From: Streptomyces sp. NBC_01224
GTDB taxonomy: Bacteria; Actinomycetota; Actinomycetes; Streptomycetales; Streptomycetaceae
Assembly (NCBI RefSeq): GCF_036002945.1
Contig: NZ_CP108529.1
Span: forward strand, 2,976,001-3,040,000
Reading direction: 5' to 3'
DNA: 64,000 bases
The position numbers and the translations under genes were made by a program. The notes under the pieces are model-generated. The model saw only the letters and a list, made by a program, of their open reading frames with translations. It had not been told where the DNA came from and ran no database searches. Positions 18,695 through 28,956 of the stretch are shown here, piece by piece. The number at the start of each line of letters is the position of its first letter. The stretch's first letter is position 1.

Positions 18695-20875
18695 GTGTTC
18701 GCAGGAATCGACGAGGTCGACTGGGCCTCGATGGAGCATGCCTACGGGCCTGCCGATGATGTGCCGGCGATGCTGCGGGGTCTCGCGTCCGCCGATCCGG
18801 CGGAGCGCGAGGCGGCGCTGGACGGCATGTACGGGGCCGTTCACCACCAGGGTGATGTGTACGCCTGCACGCTGGCCTGCATTCCGTTTCTCTTCGAGCT
18901 GGTCGTGGATCCGGGCATTCAGGACCGGGGCAGCATCATCGAGCTGCTCACCAGCATCGGCGGCATCGATCTGGACGGGGACGACGAGGACGAGATCGAC
19001 GAGGACGAGATCGAGGGCGCGGCGAACTACGCGATGGCGGCGACCGCCGTCACCGCGGGTGCCGGGGTGTTCTTCGAGCTGATGGCCGACGAGGACCCGG
19101 GCGCGCGGCTCTCCGCACCCCTGGCACTCGCCACGCTCCACAGCCAACCCGTGCGGGTCCTCGCGCTGCTGCGGGAGCGGTTGCCGGTGGAGCCGGCCGA
19201 GGAGGTACGACTCGCCCTGGTGGAAGCCGCGGGGCGGGTCGCTCTGCGGCATGGTGCGCTGGCCGGGCAGGTGGCCGGCTGGCTGACCCGGCTGGCCGGT
19301 GAGGGTTTCCCGCCGGGGTTGCGGCTGGCCGCGCTGGCCCAGCTGGCGCGGTGCGCGCCGGATGCACTGCCGGGCGATGTCGTACGAGTGGTGACGGGGC
19401 TGCTGCGGCAGCTGCGCTCGGTGCCCGTGCGCCGGGCCGGGGCGGCTCCCGCAGTCGATGCGCAGGCCGGTCCGGCCGAGGCGGTCGCGGCCGTCGACGC
19501 CCACTCGGAGGCGGCCGGGACCGTGGAGCCGCCCGTCGAGGAGCGGGCCACGCCCGTGACCCTGGTGGGGCAGTTGCGGGCGCTGTCCGACGAGGAGACT
19601 TCGGGGCGCACCGCCCCCTGGACGGCGGACCTGCTGCGGACGCTGCATGTAGGGCTCGACGACCGGGTCGCCGAGCGGACGGCGCTGCTGACGTATCAGT
19701 TGCGCAGCCCCGACCACCAGCAGCGGATCGATGCGCTCCGGATGAGCAGTGGGCTGATCCGGGCCTGGCGCGGCTCGTACGAGGAGCTGGTCCGGCTCGT
19801 GGGTGAGCAGCTCGCCACCCCCGAGCCACGGCTGGCCGAGGCCGCCGCGCATGTGCTGGAGGAGCTCTTCGGGCTCGCCGCGCCCGCCGCCGATGCGCTG
19901 GCGGCCCGGGTGGCGGCGGACCCCGGTGCCTGGGTTCAGGACTGGCCGAGCGGGCCTCCGGGGCTCGGCAGCGCGGTGAAGGCGCTGGCCAGGCTCGGCG
20001 ATGCCCGTGCCGTGCCCGCGCTGGCCGCCGCGCTGGAGCGGCCCGAGGTGCCGCACGACGTGGGATTCACCATCGGCTGTCTGGGAGCGGCAGCGGCCCC
20101 GCTGACCGCTCTGCTGCGCCGCAGGCTCGGCGAGGTCCGTCTCCACGAGGGGGCGTACGACCAGGCGAGCCCGCTGCTCACGGGGCTGACCGCGCTACGG
20201 GCGGACGAGGCGATGCCGGAGGTGCTGCGGGTGCTGCGCGGCGCGCCGGAGTACCGGGGCGAGTGGCTGCGTACGGCGGCGCTGCGGGCGCTCGGTTCGT
20301 TCGGGCCCGCGGCGCACAGTGCCGTACCGGAGCTGCGTGTTCTGCTGCGCCGCCCCGGGAATACCTCGGCGACGGAGGTCGCGGAGGCCCTGTGGGCGGT
20401 CGACGGGGACGCCGACGCCGTGCTGCCGGTGCTGATCGAGGGCCTGCAGGCGGAGCGGGCCCACGAACGGCGCTCCGCCGTGAACGCGCTGGGCAGGCTC
20501 GGGACGCGGGCGGCGGTGACGGCGCCCCGGCTGCGCGCACTGCTCGGGCACGAGGAGCTGTGGCTGCGGGTGGATGCGGCGATCGCGCTGCGGGACGTGT
20601 CCGGGCGGGCCGAGGAGTCCGTGCCGGTGCTCCTGGCGGCCTGGGAGAAGAACCGTCATGTCCGGGTCCGGGTGGCGGAATGTCTGGCGCGGACGGGTGT
20701 CGCTGGTGCAGGGTCGGACGTGGCACATGTGCTGCGCGCCGAGCTCGCCTCCGTACGCCGTCACAACGCGATGGACGGTGGATACGGCAGCCACGACACA
20801 TACGAGGACGAAAAGCTGCTGGCGCTCTGCCGGCAGGCGCTTCTGGGTAATACGGGGAAGGGACCCACAACATGA
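18695..20875 (+). CDS. HEAT-repeat protein
   Basis: The protein has about 726 residues made almost entirely of HEAT/armadillo-like alpha repeats, such as RRSAVNALGRLGTRAA followed by APRLRALL, and LWLRVDAAIALRDVSG. An acidic stretch, DGDDEDEIDEDEIEGA, lies near residues 105-120. No enzymatic motif is seen; such proteins act as protein-binding scaffolds. The start is set at the GTG at 18695 because GGGAGG lies eight bases before it and VDWASMEHAYGPADDVP is where repeat homology begins; the frame is open from 18575. It overlaps the next gene by ATGA, so the two are translationally coupled. Confidence 0.78.
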   Translation: MFAGIDEVDWASMEHAYGPADDVPAMLRGLASADPAEREAALDGMYGAVHHQGDVYACTLACIPFLFELVVDPGIQDRGSIIELLTSIGGIDLDGDDEDEIDEDEIEGAANYAMAATAVTAGAGVFFELMADEDPGARLSAPLALATLHSQPVRVLALLRERLPVEPAEEVRLALVEAAGRVALRHGALAGQVAGWLTRLAGEGFPPGLRLAALAQLARCAPDALPGDVVRVVTGLLRQLRSVPVRRAGAAPAVDAQAGPAEAVAAVDAHSEAAGTVEPPVEERATPVTLVGQLRALSDEETSGRTAPWTADLLRTLHVGLDDRVAERTALLTYQLRSPDHQQRIDALRMSSGLIRAWRGSYEELVRLVGEQLATPEPRLAEAAAHVLEELFGLAAPAADALAARVAADPGAWVQDWPSGPPGLGSAVKALARLGDARAVPALAAALERPEVPHDVGFTIGCLGAAAAPLTALLRRRLGEVRLHEGAYDQASPLLTGLTALRADEAMPEVLRVLRGAPEYRGEWLRTAALRALGSFGPAAHSAVPELRVLLRRPGNTSATEVAEALWAVDGDADAVLPVLIEGLQAERAHERRSAVNALGRLGTRAAVTAPRLRALLGHEELWLRVDAAIALRDVSGRAEESVPVLLAAWEKNRHVRVRVAECLARTGVAGAGSDVAHVLRAELASVRRHNAMDGGYGSHDTYEDEKLLALCRQALLGNTGKGPTT

Positions 20876-21207
20876 TCATTTTCGGTACGCGGGGTTATCT
20901 GTACCAACTGGCCATCCTGACGATGGTCTGCGGCTGGTGCGGCAATCCGGCCGCGCACACGCTGCGCAAGCGGGTCACGAAGTTCACGCTGTTCTTCGTG
21001 CCGCTGTTCCCGTTCTCGACGAAGTTCGCGACGCAGTGCACGTTCTGCGGCGGGGAGCAGCAGATCCCGAAGGAGCAGGCCGAACAGCTGTTGGCGCAGC
21101 ATGCCGCCTCGCAGGACGGCAATCCGTTCGGGCAGGCACAGGGACAGGGGCAGGGGCAGCCGGGATACGCGCCCGGCGGACAGGGACAGAACCCGTACCA
21201 GCGCTGA
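20872..21207 (+). CDS. zinc-ribbon domain protein
   Basis: This 111-residue protein has a treble-clef/zinc-ribbon core with two CxxC pairs, CGWCG (near 20-24) and CTFCGG (near 55-60), separated by a hydrophobic strand FTLFFVPLFPFSTK. It ends in a Gln/Gly/Pro-rich low-complexity tail. The ATG overlaps the stop of the HEAT-repeat gene (ATGA), which suggests a complex between the two. The molecular role is unknown. Confidence 0.75.
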   Translation: MIIFGTRGYLYQLAILTMVCGWCGNPAAHTLRKRVTKFTLFFVPLFPFSTKFATQCTFCGGEQQIPKEQAEQLLAQHAASQDGNPFGQAQGQGQGQPGYAPGGQGQNPYQR

Positions 21208-21308
21208 AGCGGCATCCCAAACAGCGCCCCAACCAGTACTAAATAGACAAAAATGACTTCCTTCCGAATAAGGTCTATGAGGCACAGACCGCGAGAAGGG
21301 AGGGTGTC

Positions 21309-22079
21309 ATGCGTCCGAATCGCCGGGTGCAGCGCCGCACGGCGGCGGCCTTCGGGGCCGTCGTCGGCGCAGTGCTGCTGGCCGGCTGCGGCGGCGGGCT
21401 GCGGAGCGCCGGAGCGACCCCGATCGTCATCGGGCCCGCCCGGCTCTGGCCCGAGCTGCCGCCCGCCTCCGCCGCTCCGTACGACTACGGCGAGGGCGAG
21501 ACCGCACGCATCCCGGGGATCGAGGTGCCGGACGGCGATGTGCACCGTCTGGATCCGGTGGCGGTGGTGCAGGCGGGCCTGAAGGCCCGGCCCAACCGGT
21601 CCAGCGGCACGGCCGGCCTCCCCACCGACACAGTCCGCCACATCGTCGCGTGCCATGCCGAACCGGCTTCCTGTCCCGTGCTGCAGCCCTACTTCCGTGA
21701 TCTGACGGGCGACGGCAAGGACGAGATGGTGCTCGGCGTCCGGTTGCCCGGCCGCCAGCTCTCCGTACGGGTCTATATGCCGGAGGCGGGCGGGCTGACC
21801 CGGATCCTGTCCACCGCGGACGCCGTGATCAGCGTCGAGCTGGCCGGGCGGGATCTGATCATGCGGGTGCCGTCGGCCATCACCGGGTACGAGTACCGCA
21901 CCGCCTGGTCCTGGGACGACAGGCAGCGCGCGATGCTGCCCACCCGGGACGAGATCCTGCGGATGCCGGCGTCCCGGGCCCCGCAGCCGCACCCCACGAC
22001 CGCCCGTCCGACAACCGGATCCACGACCGCCGGACCCACCGCCGCACCGTCCGTCGGCGTCTCCGCGGAGCGCCGATGA
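21309..22079 (+). CDS. lipoprotein coupled to a sensor kinase
   Basis: The protein has 256 residues and a twin-Arg-containing N terminus, hydrophobic core and lipobox LLAGC (cysteine near 28), so it should be lipid-anchored outside the membrane. The middle has the FG-GAP-like string DLTGDGKDEMVLGV seen in surface repeat proteins. The tail is Thr/Pro-rich. It ends with an ATGA overlap with the histidine kinase gene, implying that it senses or modulates that kinase, as accessory lipoproteins of other Streptomyces envelope-stress systems do. The upstream region 21230-21300 is AT-rich and probably carries the promoter. Confidence 0.75.
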   Translation: MRPNRRVQRRTAAAFGAVVGAVLLAGCGGGLRSAGATPIVIGPARLWPELPPASAAPYDYGEGETARIPGIEVPDGDVHRLDPVAVVQAGLKARPNRSSGTAGLPTDTVRHIVACHAEPASCPVLQPYFRDLTGDGKDEMVLGVRLPGRQLSVRVYMPEAGGLTRILSTADAVISVELAGRDLIMRVPSAITGYEYRTAWSWDDRQRAMLPTRDEILRMPASRAPQPHPTTARPTTGSTTAGPTAAPSVGVSAERR

Positions 22080-23443
22080 GGCGACGTGGGGCCGGGCGGC
22101 ACGGAACGAAGCGGCGCGGGCTGCGCGCGCCTGCCTGGACCGCGACGCTCACCTGGAAGTCGGCCGTCTTCATCACCGTGATGTGCTGCACCCTTGCCGC
22201 GCTGCTGAGCGTGCTGGTCCACACCGAGGTGACACGTGCGACCGTCGACCAGGCGCGCGAGGAGGCGCTGTCGCGACTGGCGGACGTCAGCGCCGCGTAC
22301 GAGACGGGCGAGGAGCTCCCGCCGGGTTCCGGCATCGATCCGCCGGGGCTGCCCGCCTCCCTGCGCGCGCTGGCCGCGCACGGCCGGCGCGGCACGCTCG
22401 TCGCCGCTCACAACGGGCGTCCCGCCATGTGGGCGGCGGCTCCGGCCGACGGCCGCGCACTGGCCACGCAGGTGGACTACAGCCAGAGCGCCCGCACGAT
22501 CAATGATCTCGACGGGGCGATCGTCGGCTCCTCCCTGCTGGCCACCGGCGCCACCCTGCTCGTCGGCGCGTTCGCCGTCACCCGGGTCACCCGGCGACTG
22601 CACCAGACGGCCCGGGTGGCTCGCCGGATCAATGCGGGCGACCTCGACGCCCGCGTCGGCGACCCCCGCACGGCGGACGCTTCGCGCCCGCAGGACGAGG
22701 TGGCGATCGTCGCCGGTGCGCTGGACACGATGGCGTCCACGCTCCAGCGCAAGCTGCTGACCGAGCAGCGGTTCACCGCCGATGTGGCGCATGAGCTCCG
22801 CACCCCGCTGACCGGCCTCTGGGCCGCCGCCGAACTGCTGCCGCCGGGGCGGCCGTCCGAACTGGTACGCGACCGGGTCCGGACGATGAGGGGGCTGACG
22901 GAGGATCTGCTGGAGATCTCCCGGCTGGACGCCCGTACGGAGCAGGTCGATCTCGACGTCCACGAACTGGTGCCGCTCGTCGAACGCGTGGTGCGCACAT
23001 CCGGAACGGAGACCGAGATCCATGCCGAAAGAACCACCGCAGGGCGACCGCAGGAGCACGTACAGGTCGAGACCGACAAGCGGCGCCTGGAGCGGGTGCT
23101 GGGCAATCTGATCACCAATGCGCACAGGCACGGCCGCCCCCCGGTGGTACTGACGGTCGACGGGCCGGTCGTGACCGTACGCGATCACGGGCCGGGTTTT
23201 CCGGACTATCTGCTGAACGACGGCCCGCAGCGGTTCCGTACCGAGGGCGGCGGCAAGGGACACGGTCTCGGGCTGACCATCGCCGCCGGACAGGCGGAGG
23301 TGATCGGCGCCGACCTCACCTTCTCCAATGCCCAGGACGGCGGGGCGGTGGCCCGGCTGACGCTCCCCGAGTACGTGCGGCTGGACGACGAGGTGTCGGA
23401 GAGCCGGGACGATCCGGAATCCGGACCGCATCACAAGGAGTGA
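22076..23443 (+). CDS. sensor histidine kinase
   Basis: The kinase has 455 residues. The first membrane helix is at about 28-47 and the second near 140-165, enclosing an extracytoplasmic loop of roughly 90 residues. A HAMP domain and then the dimerisation H-box DVAHELRTP with H239 follow. The ATPase N box is NLITNAHRHG, the G1 box is DHGPGFP and the G2 box is GHGLGL. It phosphorylates a response regulator, but none is encoded next to it; the partner must lie elsewhere. The coupled lipoprotein and the downstream SEDS/PBP pair suggest a cell-envelope role (inference). Confidence 0.9.
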   Translation: MRRRGAGRHGTKRRGLRAPAWTATLTWKSAVFITVMCCTLAALLSVLVHTEVTRATVDQAREEALSRLADVSAAYETGEELPPGSGIDPPGLPASLRALAAHGRRGTLVAAHNGRPAMWAAAPADGRALATQVDYSQSARTINDLDGAIVGSSLLATGATLLVGAFAVTRVTRRLHQTARVARRINAGDLDARVGDPRTADASRPQDEVAIVAGALDTMASTLQRKLLTEQRFTADVAHELRTPLTGLWAAAELLPPGRPSELVRDRVRTMRGLTEDLLEISRLDARTEQVDLDVHELVPLVERVVRTSGTETEIHAERTTAGRPQEHVQVETDKRRLERVLGNLITNAHRHGRPPVVLTVDGPVVTVRDHGPGFPDYLLNDGPQRFRTEGGGKGHGLGLTIAAGQAEVIGADLTFSNAQDGGAVARLTLPEYVRLDDEVSESRDDPESGPHHKE

Positions 23444-23564
23444 GGGGGCGTCAGCCACGCACCCGCCGATGCCTGCCGCCGGGCAGACCCTCATGAACAC
23501 GTCTGTGGACATACCCGCTATGACATAAGGGAAATAGACACCACCTCTTGCTACGTTGCGTGGC

Positions 23565-24944
23565 ATGACCGCAACGACGGCGGACGCACCCCCGCCCGAT
23601 CTACGTCTGCCCAAGCGGCGCGGAGTCGAGCTGCTGCTCCTCGTCGGGGCCGTCCTCATCTCCGTCTACGGCTACGCCGCCGTCGGCCTGGCCAGGAACG
23701 ACGCGGTCCCGCCCGATGTGGCCGGTTACGGCGCGGGCCTGGGGCTGCTCGCTCTCCTCGCCCACCTCGCGGTCCGCTTCCGTGCCCCGTACGCCGATCC
23801 GCTGCTGCTGCCCATCGCCGTACTGCTCAACGGGCTCGGCCTGGTGCTGATCTACCGGCTCGACCTGGAGACGCCGAAGGACCAGGCGGCCCCCACCCAG
23901 CTGATCTGGTCCACGCTCGGCGTGGCGCTCTTCATCGCGGTGGTCGTCTTCCTGCGTGACCACCGGGTGCTCCAGCGGTACGCCTATCTCTCGGTCGCCA
24001 CCGCCCTGGTCCTGATGATCGTGCCGATCTTCTTCCCCGCGGTGAACGGCGCCAAGATCTGGATCCGGGTCGGCGGATTCTCCTTCCAACCGGGCGAGTT
24101 CGCCAAAATCCTGCTCGCCGTGTTCTTCGCCGCGTATCTCGCCGCGAACCGCAACGCCCTCGCCCACACCGGCCGCAGGATCTGGAAGCTGCAGCTCCCC
24201 ACCGGCCGGGTGCTCGGCCCGATCGTGGCGATCTGGCTGCTCAGCGTCGGTGTGCTGGTCCTGGAACGCGATCTGGGCACCTCGCTGCTCTTCTTCGGCC
24301 TCTTTGTGATCATGCTGTACGTGGCGACCGGCCGGACCGGCTGGATCGCGGTGGGTCTGCTGCTCGCCGCCGTCGGCGCGTTCGTCGTCGGCTCCTTCGA
24401 ACCGCATGTGCACAGCCGGGTCCAGGACTGGCTCGACCCGTTCGCGTCCATCGCCGCCGGCCGGGGCCCCGGCCAGCTGGCACAGTCGCTGTTCGCGTTC
24501 GCCGCGGGCGGGATGCTCGGCACCGGACTCGGACTCGGCCACTCGATCCTCATCGGCTTCGCCGCCAAGTCCGACTTCATCCTGGCGACCGCGGGCGAGG
24601 AGCTCGGCCTGACCGGACTGACGGCGGTCTTCCTGCTGTACGCACTGCTCGTCGCCCGCGGCTACCGGGCCGGCCTCGCCCTGCGCGACCCCTTCGGGCG
24701 GCTGCTGTCGATCGGTCTCGCCTCGATCCTGGCGCTCCAGGTGTTCGTGATCGCGGGCGGGGTGATGGGGCTGATCCCGCTGACGGGCATGGCGATGCCG
24801 TTCCTCGCCCAGGGCGGTTCGTCCGTCGTCACCAACTGGATCATCGTGGCGCTGCTGATCCGGGTCAGCGACCAGGCCCGCAGACCCCGTCCCGACCATG
24901 TGGAGACCGGAGTCATCGCGCCGATGGCGGAGGACGAGCCGTGA
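23565..24944 (+). CDS. SEDS-family peptidoglycan glycosyltransferase (FtsW/RodA/SpoVE type)
   Basis: This is an integral membrane protein of 459 residues with about 12 helices. It shows the SEDS signatures NGAKIWIRVGGFSFQPGEFAK, the loop ERDLGTSLLFFG, and GEELGLTG with PLTGMAMPFLAQGGSS near the end. SEDS proteins polymerise lipid II into glycan strands and work with a class B penicillin-binding protein. The next gene encodes exactly that partner, with 76 bases of spacer. Which process (division, elongation or sporulation) it serves cannot be told from sequence alone. Confidence 0.93.
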   Translation: MTATTADAPPPDLRLPKRRGVELLLLVGAVLISVYGYAAVGLARNDAVPPDVAGYGAGLGLLALLAHLAVRFRAPYADPLLLPIAVLLNGLGLVLIYRLDLETPKDQAAPTQLIWSTLGVALFIAVVVFLRDHRVLQRYAYLSVATALVLMIVPIFFPAVNGAKIWIRVGGFSFQPGEFAKILLAVFFAAYLAANRNALAHTGRRIWKLQLPTGRVLGPIVAIWLLSVGVLVLERDLGTSLLFFGLFVIMLYVATGRTGWIAVGLLLAAVGAFVVGSFEPHVHSRVQDWLDPFASIAAGRGPGQLAQSLFAFAAGGMLGTGLGLGHSILIGFAAKSDFILATAGEELGLTGLTAVFLLYALLVARGYRAGLALRDPFGRLLSIGLASILALQVFVIAGGVMGLIPLTGMAMPFLAQGGSSVVTNWIIVALLIRVSDQARRPRPDHVETGVIAPMAEDEP

Positions 24945-25020
24945 TCCCGCCCCCGCGAACTGTGATCCCGTCCCCGCGAGCCGTGCTCCCTTACCCGCCG
25001 CGAGCCCCGGAGGCCAGGCC

Positions 25021-26478
25021 GTGATCCGCTACATCCGCCGGGCCGCCGCGCTCTGTCTGCTGCTGCTGGTGGCACTGCTGTTGAACGCCGCCCGCATCCA
25101 GGTCCTCGATGCCGACAGCCTGGACAACAATCCCGCCAACCGCCGCCTCACGATCGCCCGTTACAGCCAGCCGCGCGGCAACATCCTGGTCGGCGGCAAG
25201 TCCGTCACCGGCACCAAGGACACCGGCGAGCAGCTCAAGTACGAGCGCACGTACGAGAACGGCCCGCTGTACGCACCCGTGACCGGCTACGCCTCGCAGA
25301 CGTACGGCACGACCCTGATCGAGAACGCTGAGGACGGCATCCTCTCCGGCACCGACTCGATGCTCGCCCCGTTCCCCCTGTGGAACGAGATCACCCGCAG
25401 CCAGCAGCCCGGCGGCAATGTCGTCACGACCATCAAGGACTCGATGCAGCGCGCCGCCTACGACGGGCTCGGCGGGCGGCGGGGCGCGGTCGCCGCCGTC
25501 GAGCCGTCGACCGGCAGGATCCTGGCGCTGGTCTCGACCCCTTCGTACGATCCCGGGCGGCTCTCCGGCACCGGTTCGCCGGTCACCGACGCCTGGCAGC
25601 AGCTGAACGCGGCGAAGAGCCAGCCGATGCTCAACCGGGCGATCCGGCAGACCTATCCGCCGGGCTCCACCTTCAAGATCGTGACAGCGGCGGCCGCTCT
25701 CGACGCGGACGTCGTCACCGACCCCGACAACGAGACCGACACCCCGTCCCCCTATGTTCTGCCGGGTACGTCGACCACGCTCCCCAATGAGGCGGAAGGC
25801 TGCGAGAACGCCTCGCTCGCCGAGGCGATCCGGGTCTCCTGCAACACCGTGATGGCGGAGCTGGGGGTGCGGGTCGGGCTGAAGAGCATGGTGGACGCGG
25901 TGCGGAAGTTCGGCTTCAACGACACCGGGCTGAAGATCCCGTCGGGGGTGGCGAAGAGCAACTTCGACACCGAGATGTCCGACGACCAGCTGGCGCTCTC
26001 GTCGATCGGGCAGTTCGACACGACGGCGACACCGCTCCAGATGGCAATGGTGGCTTCGGCCGTGGCGAACGGCGGCGACCTCAAGTACCCGTACCTGGTG
26101 GACCGTACGACCACGAGAAGCGGCTCGACCGTCCACCGGAACGGCTCGCACACCTACCACCAGGCGATGAGCCCTCGGACGGCCGTGCAGTTGCGGCGGA
26201 TGATGGTCGACGTCGTGGAGCAGGGCACGGGGTCCAACGCCGCGATCGACGGGGTGAAGGTCGGCGGCAAGACCGGCACCGCACAGCACGGCATCGACAA
26301 CTCGGGCAGGCCCTACGCCTGGTTCATCTCCTGGGCGCAGGCGCCGGACTCGGCGCAGCCGGCCGTCGCGGTCGCCGTGGTCGTCGAGGACGCGGCCGCG
26401 AACCGGGCCGACATCAGCGGCGGCGGCAGCGCGGCCCCGATCGCCCGTTCCGTCATGCAGGCGGCTCTGGGAAAATGA
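25021..26478 (+). CDS. class B penicillin-binding protein (transpeptidase)
   Basis: The transpeptidase has 486 residues. One N-terminal membrane anchor (about 8-25) is followed by a short dimerisation domain and the transpeptidase domain. Active-site motifs are S216-x-x-K219 (PPGSTFK), S273-x-N275 (VSCNTV) and K417-T-G. It cross-links glycan made by the SEDS partner just upstream. The start is set at the GTG at 25021 because GGAGG lies nine bases before it; the preceding 41 in-frame codons are a Pro-rich, repeat-like stretch that is probably untranslated. Confidence 0.93.
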   Translation: MIRYIRRAAALCLLLLVALLLNAARIQVLDADSLDNNPANRRLTIARYSQPRGNILVGGKSVTGTKDTGEQLKYERTYENGPLYAPVTGYASQTYGTTLIENAEDGILSGTDSMLAPFPLWNEITRSQQPGGNVVTTIKDSMQRAAYDGLGGRRGAVAAVEPSTGRILALVSTPSYDPGRLSGTGSPVTDAWQQLNAAKSQPMLNRAIRQTYPPGSTFKIVTAAAALDADVVTDPDNETDTPSPYVLPGTSTTLPNEAEGCENASLAEAIRVSCNTVMAELGVRVGLKSMVDAVRKFGFNDTGLKIPSGVAKSNFDTEMSDDQLALSSIGQFDTTATPLQMAMVASAVANGGDLKYPYLVDRTTTRSGSTVHRNGSHTYHQAMSPRTAVQLRRMMVDVVEQGTGSNAAIDGVKVGGKTGTAQHGIDNSGRPYAWFISWAQAPDSAQPAVAVAVVVEDAAANRADISGGGSAAPIARSVMQAALGK

Positions 26479-26482
26479 CCGC

Positions 26483-27550
26483 GTGAGGGATGCGGGCGAG
26501 GTGGGCCGGGCGCTGGAGCGGATCGGGCGGGAGGATCCGCGCCTGTGCGCGTTCATCGAGGTGTGGCCCGAGAGGGCGCTCGCCGACGAGGATCGGGCTC
26601 GTCAGCTTCCGCTGGCCGGTAAGCCGTTCGCGGTCAAGGGGCCGGCCGGTATCCGCTCGTACGCGGCCCGGCGGCTGATCGCGGCCGGTGGCGTCCCGGT
26701 CGGCGCGACCTCCGTGCCGGGCCCCGGTACGCCCTGGCAGACCTGGGGGCTGGGCGCGCATGGCCGTACGGTCAATCCGTGGCGCCCCGACCGCACACCG
26801 GGCGGCTCCTCGGCCGGCTCTGCGGTGGCGGTCGCGGCGGATCTGGTGGAGCTGGCGACCGGCAGCGACGGGGCGGGGTCGGTACGGATTCCGGCGGCGT
26901 GGTGCGGGGTGTTCGGCCTGAAGACGACGAACGGCCTGCTGCCCTCCCCCGACCGGTCCGGGCTCGCTTCCGCCGGGGTGCTGACCCGTTCGGCGGCCCA
27001 GGCCCAGACCTATCTGCGCTGTGTCCTGGACGGCTGCGAACCGGCGGCGGCGGATCTTCCGATCCCCGCTGTCTTCAGCCCCGGTCTGGGGTACGCGGAG
27101 GTCGACCCGGAAGTCGAGTCGGTCGTCCGGCGCGCGGTGGGGCGGCTCGTGGCGGGCGGGGTGGTGCGGCTCGTGGACCGTACGTGCGAGCTGCTCGACC
27201 CGCGAGAGGCATGGCAGGCGGTCCGGAGCGGGGAGCCGTCCCCGGCCGCCACGGAGATCCGCCGCGAGAACGGCCTCCGGCTCGACGCCCTGTTCTCCCG
27301 TACTCCTCTGCTGCTCACCCCGACCACCCCCAACCGCCCGCACGGCCACGACGGTCCGGGCGATCTCTACTCGACCGCCCTGACCTGGGCGTTCAATCTC
27401 AGCGGGCATCCCGCGGCGAGTGTGCCCGCCGGATTCACGGCGGACGGCTGCCCGGTCGGGCTGCAGTTGGCCGCAGAGCGGGGCGCGGACGTCTCACTGC
27501 TCGGAATGGCCCTTGCGGTGGAGAGTGTGCTGATTACCGTGCGGCCATGA
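26483..27550 (+). CDS. amidase-signature enzyme (short form)
   Basis: This amidase-signature hydrolase has 355 residues, shorter than the usual 450-500. The Ser-cisSer-Lys triad can be placed: K52 in FAVKGP, the cis-serine in TPGGSSAGS (109/110) and the nucleophile S133 in [16 protein letters not shown]. In that last motif the usual TGGS is changed to GAGS. The shortening affects the middle of the protein, so substrate range may be unusual. The GTG start lies five bases after the PBP stop, and its own stop overlaps the next ATG, so it is part of the same transcript. Confidence 0.85.
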   Translation: MRDAGEVGRALERIGREDPRLCAFIEVWPERALADEDRARQLPLAGKPFAVKGPAGIRSYAARRLIAAGGVPVGATSVPGPGTPWQTWGLGAHGRTVNPWRPDRTPGGSSAGSAVAVAADLVELATGSDGAGSVRIPAAWCGVFGLKTTNGLLPSPDRSGLASAGVLTRSAAQAQTYLRCVLDGCEPAAADLPIPAVFSPGLGYAEVDPEVESVVRRAVGRLVAGGVVRLVDRTCELLDPREAWQAVRSGEPSPAATEIRRENGLRLDALFSRTPLLLTPTTPNRPHGHDGPGDLYSTALTWAFNLSGHPAASVPAGFTADGCPVGLQLAAERGADVSLLGMALAVESVLITVRP

Positions 27551-28026
27551 CATACAGCGACCGACAGACCGGCCATGAGCTGGCCCAGGTGAACACAGCC
27601 CGCCTCAGATTCCCCCTGGACTCCCCCGAGCTGAAGGACTTCGTCGACGCCCTCGACCCGGTGAACGCGGTCGCCGACCAGGCCGCCGGCTTCGTCTGGC
27701 GGCTACAGAGCGAAACCGGCAACGCCACCGACGTACCGGTCTTCGGGGACACCTGGCTGATCGTGAACATGTCGGTGTGGCGCGACACGGACGCACTGAC
27801 GGCGTTCATGTACCAGGGGCAGCACCGCGAGCTGCTGGCGCGGCGGCGCGAGTGGTTCGAGCGGGTGGAGGAGGCCATGACGGCCCTGTGGTGGGTGCCG
27901 GCGGGCGTGCGCCCGACGGTGCGGGACGCCGAGGAGCGCCTGCTCCATCTGCGTGAACACGGTCCCACGGAGCGGGCGTTCACTCTGCGGAAGTCCTTCC
28001 CGCCGCCGACCGCGGCCATGGGCTGA
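27547..28026 (+). CDS. DUF3291 domain protein
   Basis: This 159-residue protein matches the DUF3291 pattern: [11 protein letters not shown] at the start, [48 protein letters not shown] and [13 protein letters not shown]. The fold resembles an antibiotic-monooxygenase-like dimeric alpha/beta barrel, but no activity is known to me. It begins at ATG 27547 inside the ATGA overlap with the amidase gene, so it is coupled to it. Confidence 0.82.
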   Translation: MTYSDRQTGHELAQVNTARLRFPLDSPELKDFVDALDPVNAVADQAAGFVWRLQSETGNATDVPVFGDTWLIVNMSVWRDTDALTAFMYQGQHRELLARRREWFERVEEAMTALWWVPAGVRPTVRDAEERLLHLREHGPTERAFTLRKSFPPPTAAMG

Positions 28027-28035
28027 ACGGACTGA

Positions 28036-28875
28036 TCAGCCGATCGGCTTGCGTACCTCGGACCTGACCTTCGCGGTGTCCGCCGCCAGCTGCTTCAGGT
28101 CGATGGACCGCGGGTCCTTCACCGCGATCTCGGAGGTGACGACGGCGACCATGGCGCCCGTGTTCCCGTCGCCCCAGGCGCACATGGGGAGGCTGCTCGA
28201 CACACCGCTGGTCTTCTGTCGCACGACCTGGCACTCGACCGTGATGTCGTATCCGTCAGGGGTGAACTCCTTGGCGGGTACGGCAAGGGTCGCACCGTCC
28301 GCCTCCGCGGCCCCTGAAAGAATCTTGCCCCGTGCGAACTCAGGGTTTCGCAGCTGCCCCCACATCCCGGACAGGACCAGCACACCGCCCTCGGACGAGC
28401 TGTACTGCGCGACAGCCGCCTTCGCATTGCGGATGCTGGGGTCGTACGTGTCCTCGATCCCCTTGCCCTTGGTCTTCGACATGTCCTCGACCAGCGTGAA
28501 CTCACCGTCCAGCAGCTTCTCTTCCACGGTGAGCCTGTACTCCGCCGCCGGGAATCCGCCCGCGACCACGTTGCCGGCATCCACCAGCCTGAAGGCCGCG
28601 TAGCCGAGCCCGCCCACCACCGCGATTGCGGCGACCGTGATCCCGATGACGAGTCCGGTCCGCTTCTTCTTCGGCGGCTGCGCGCCGGGCAGGCCGGGAA
28701 CCCCGGGCTGCCCCCACGGCCCCTGGGGTGGAAGTTGCTGCTGCGGATGGCCGTATGGGGTCTGCTGGGCATACGGGTTGTGCTGGGGCTGGAACTGGGG
28801 CTGCGGGGGCCCGTACGGCCCCTGTGGCGGCTGGGGCGGGTACGGCCCCTGCGGCGGCTGCGGTGGCATGCTCAT
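28036..28875 (-). CDS. Pro/Gln-rich single-pass membrane protein
   Basis: The protein has 279 residues. The first 65 are a cytoplasmic low-complexity domain of PPQPPQGPY-type repeats. A KKKR stop-transfer and one membrane helix (about 73-95) follow. The outside domain of about 180 residues has two cysteines (ECQVV and MCAWG) that may form a disulfide. The architecture is very common in Streptomyces and its role is unknown. It is convergent with the DUF3291 gene, only nine bases away. Confidence 0.72.
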   Translation of the reverse strand: MSMPPQPPQGPYPPQPPQGPYGPPQPQFQPQHNPYAQQTPYGHPQQQLPPQGPWGQPGVPGLPGAQPPKKKRTGLVIGITVAAIAVVGGLGYAAFRLVDAGNVVAGGFPAAEYRLTVEEKLLDGEFTLVEDMSKTKGKGIEDTYDPSIRNAKAAVAQYSSSEGGVLVLSGMWGQLRNPEFARGKILSGAAEADGATLAVPAKEFTPDGYDITVECQVVRQKTSGVSSSLPMCAWGDGNTGAMVAVVTSEIAVKDPRSIDLKQLAADTAKVRSEVRKPIG

Positions 28876-28956
28876 GGCGCCACGTTACGTCACACGTACG
28901 AACGCGGTTTCACCCCCCGGGGCGGACTCGTCTCAGCGGCTCCCGCCGCCGCAGCC

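Noticed and set aside
26779..28026. One 415-codon frame fusing the amidase region with the DUF3291 gene
   Set aside because: The amidase motifs are in a different frame with its own GTG, and DUF3291 starts at the ATGA overlap at 27547; the upstream part of the long frame is Arg/Gly-rich noise.
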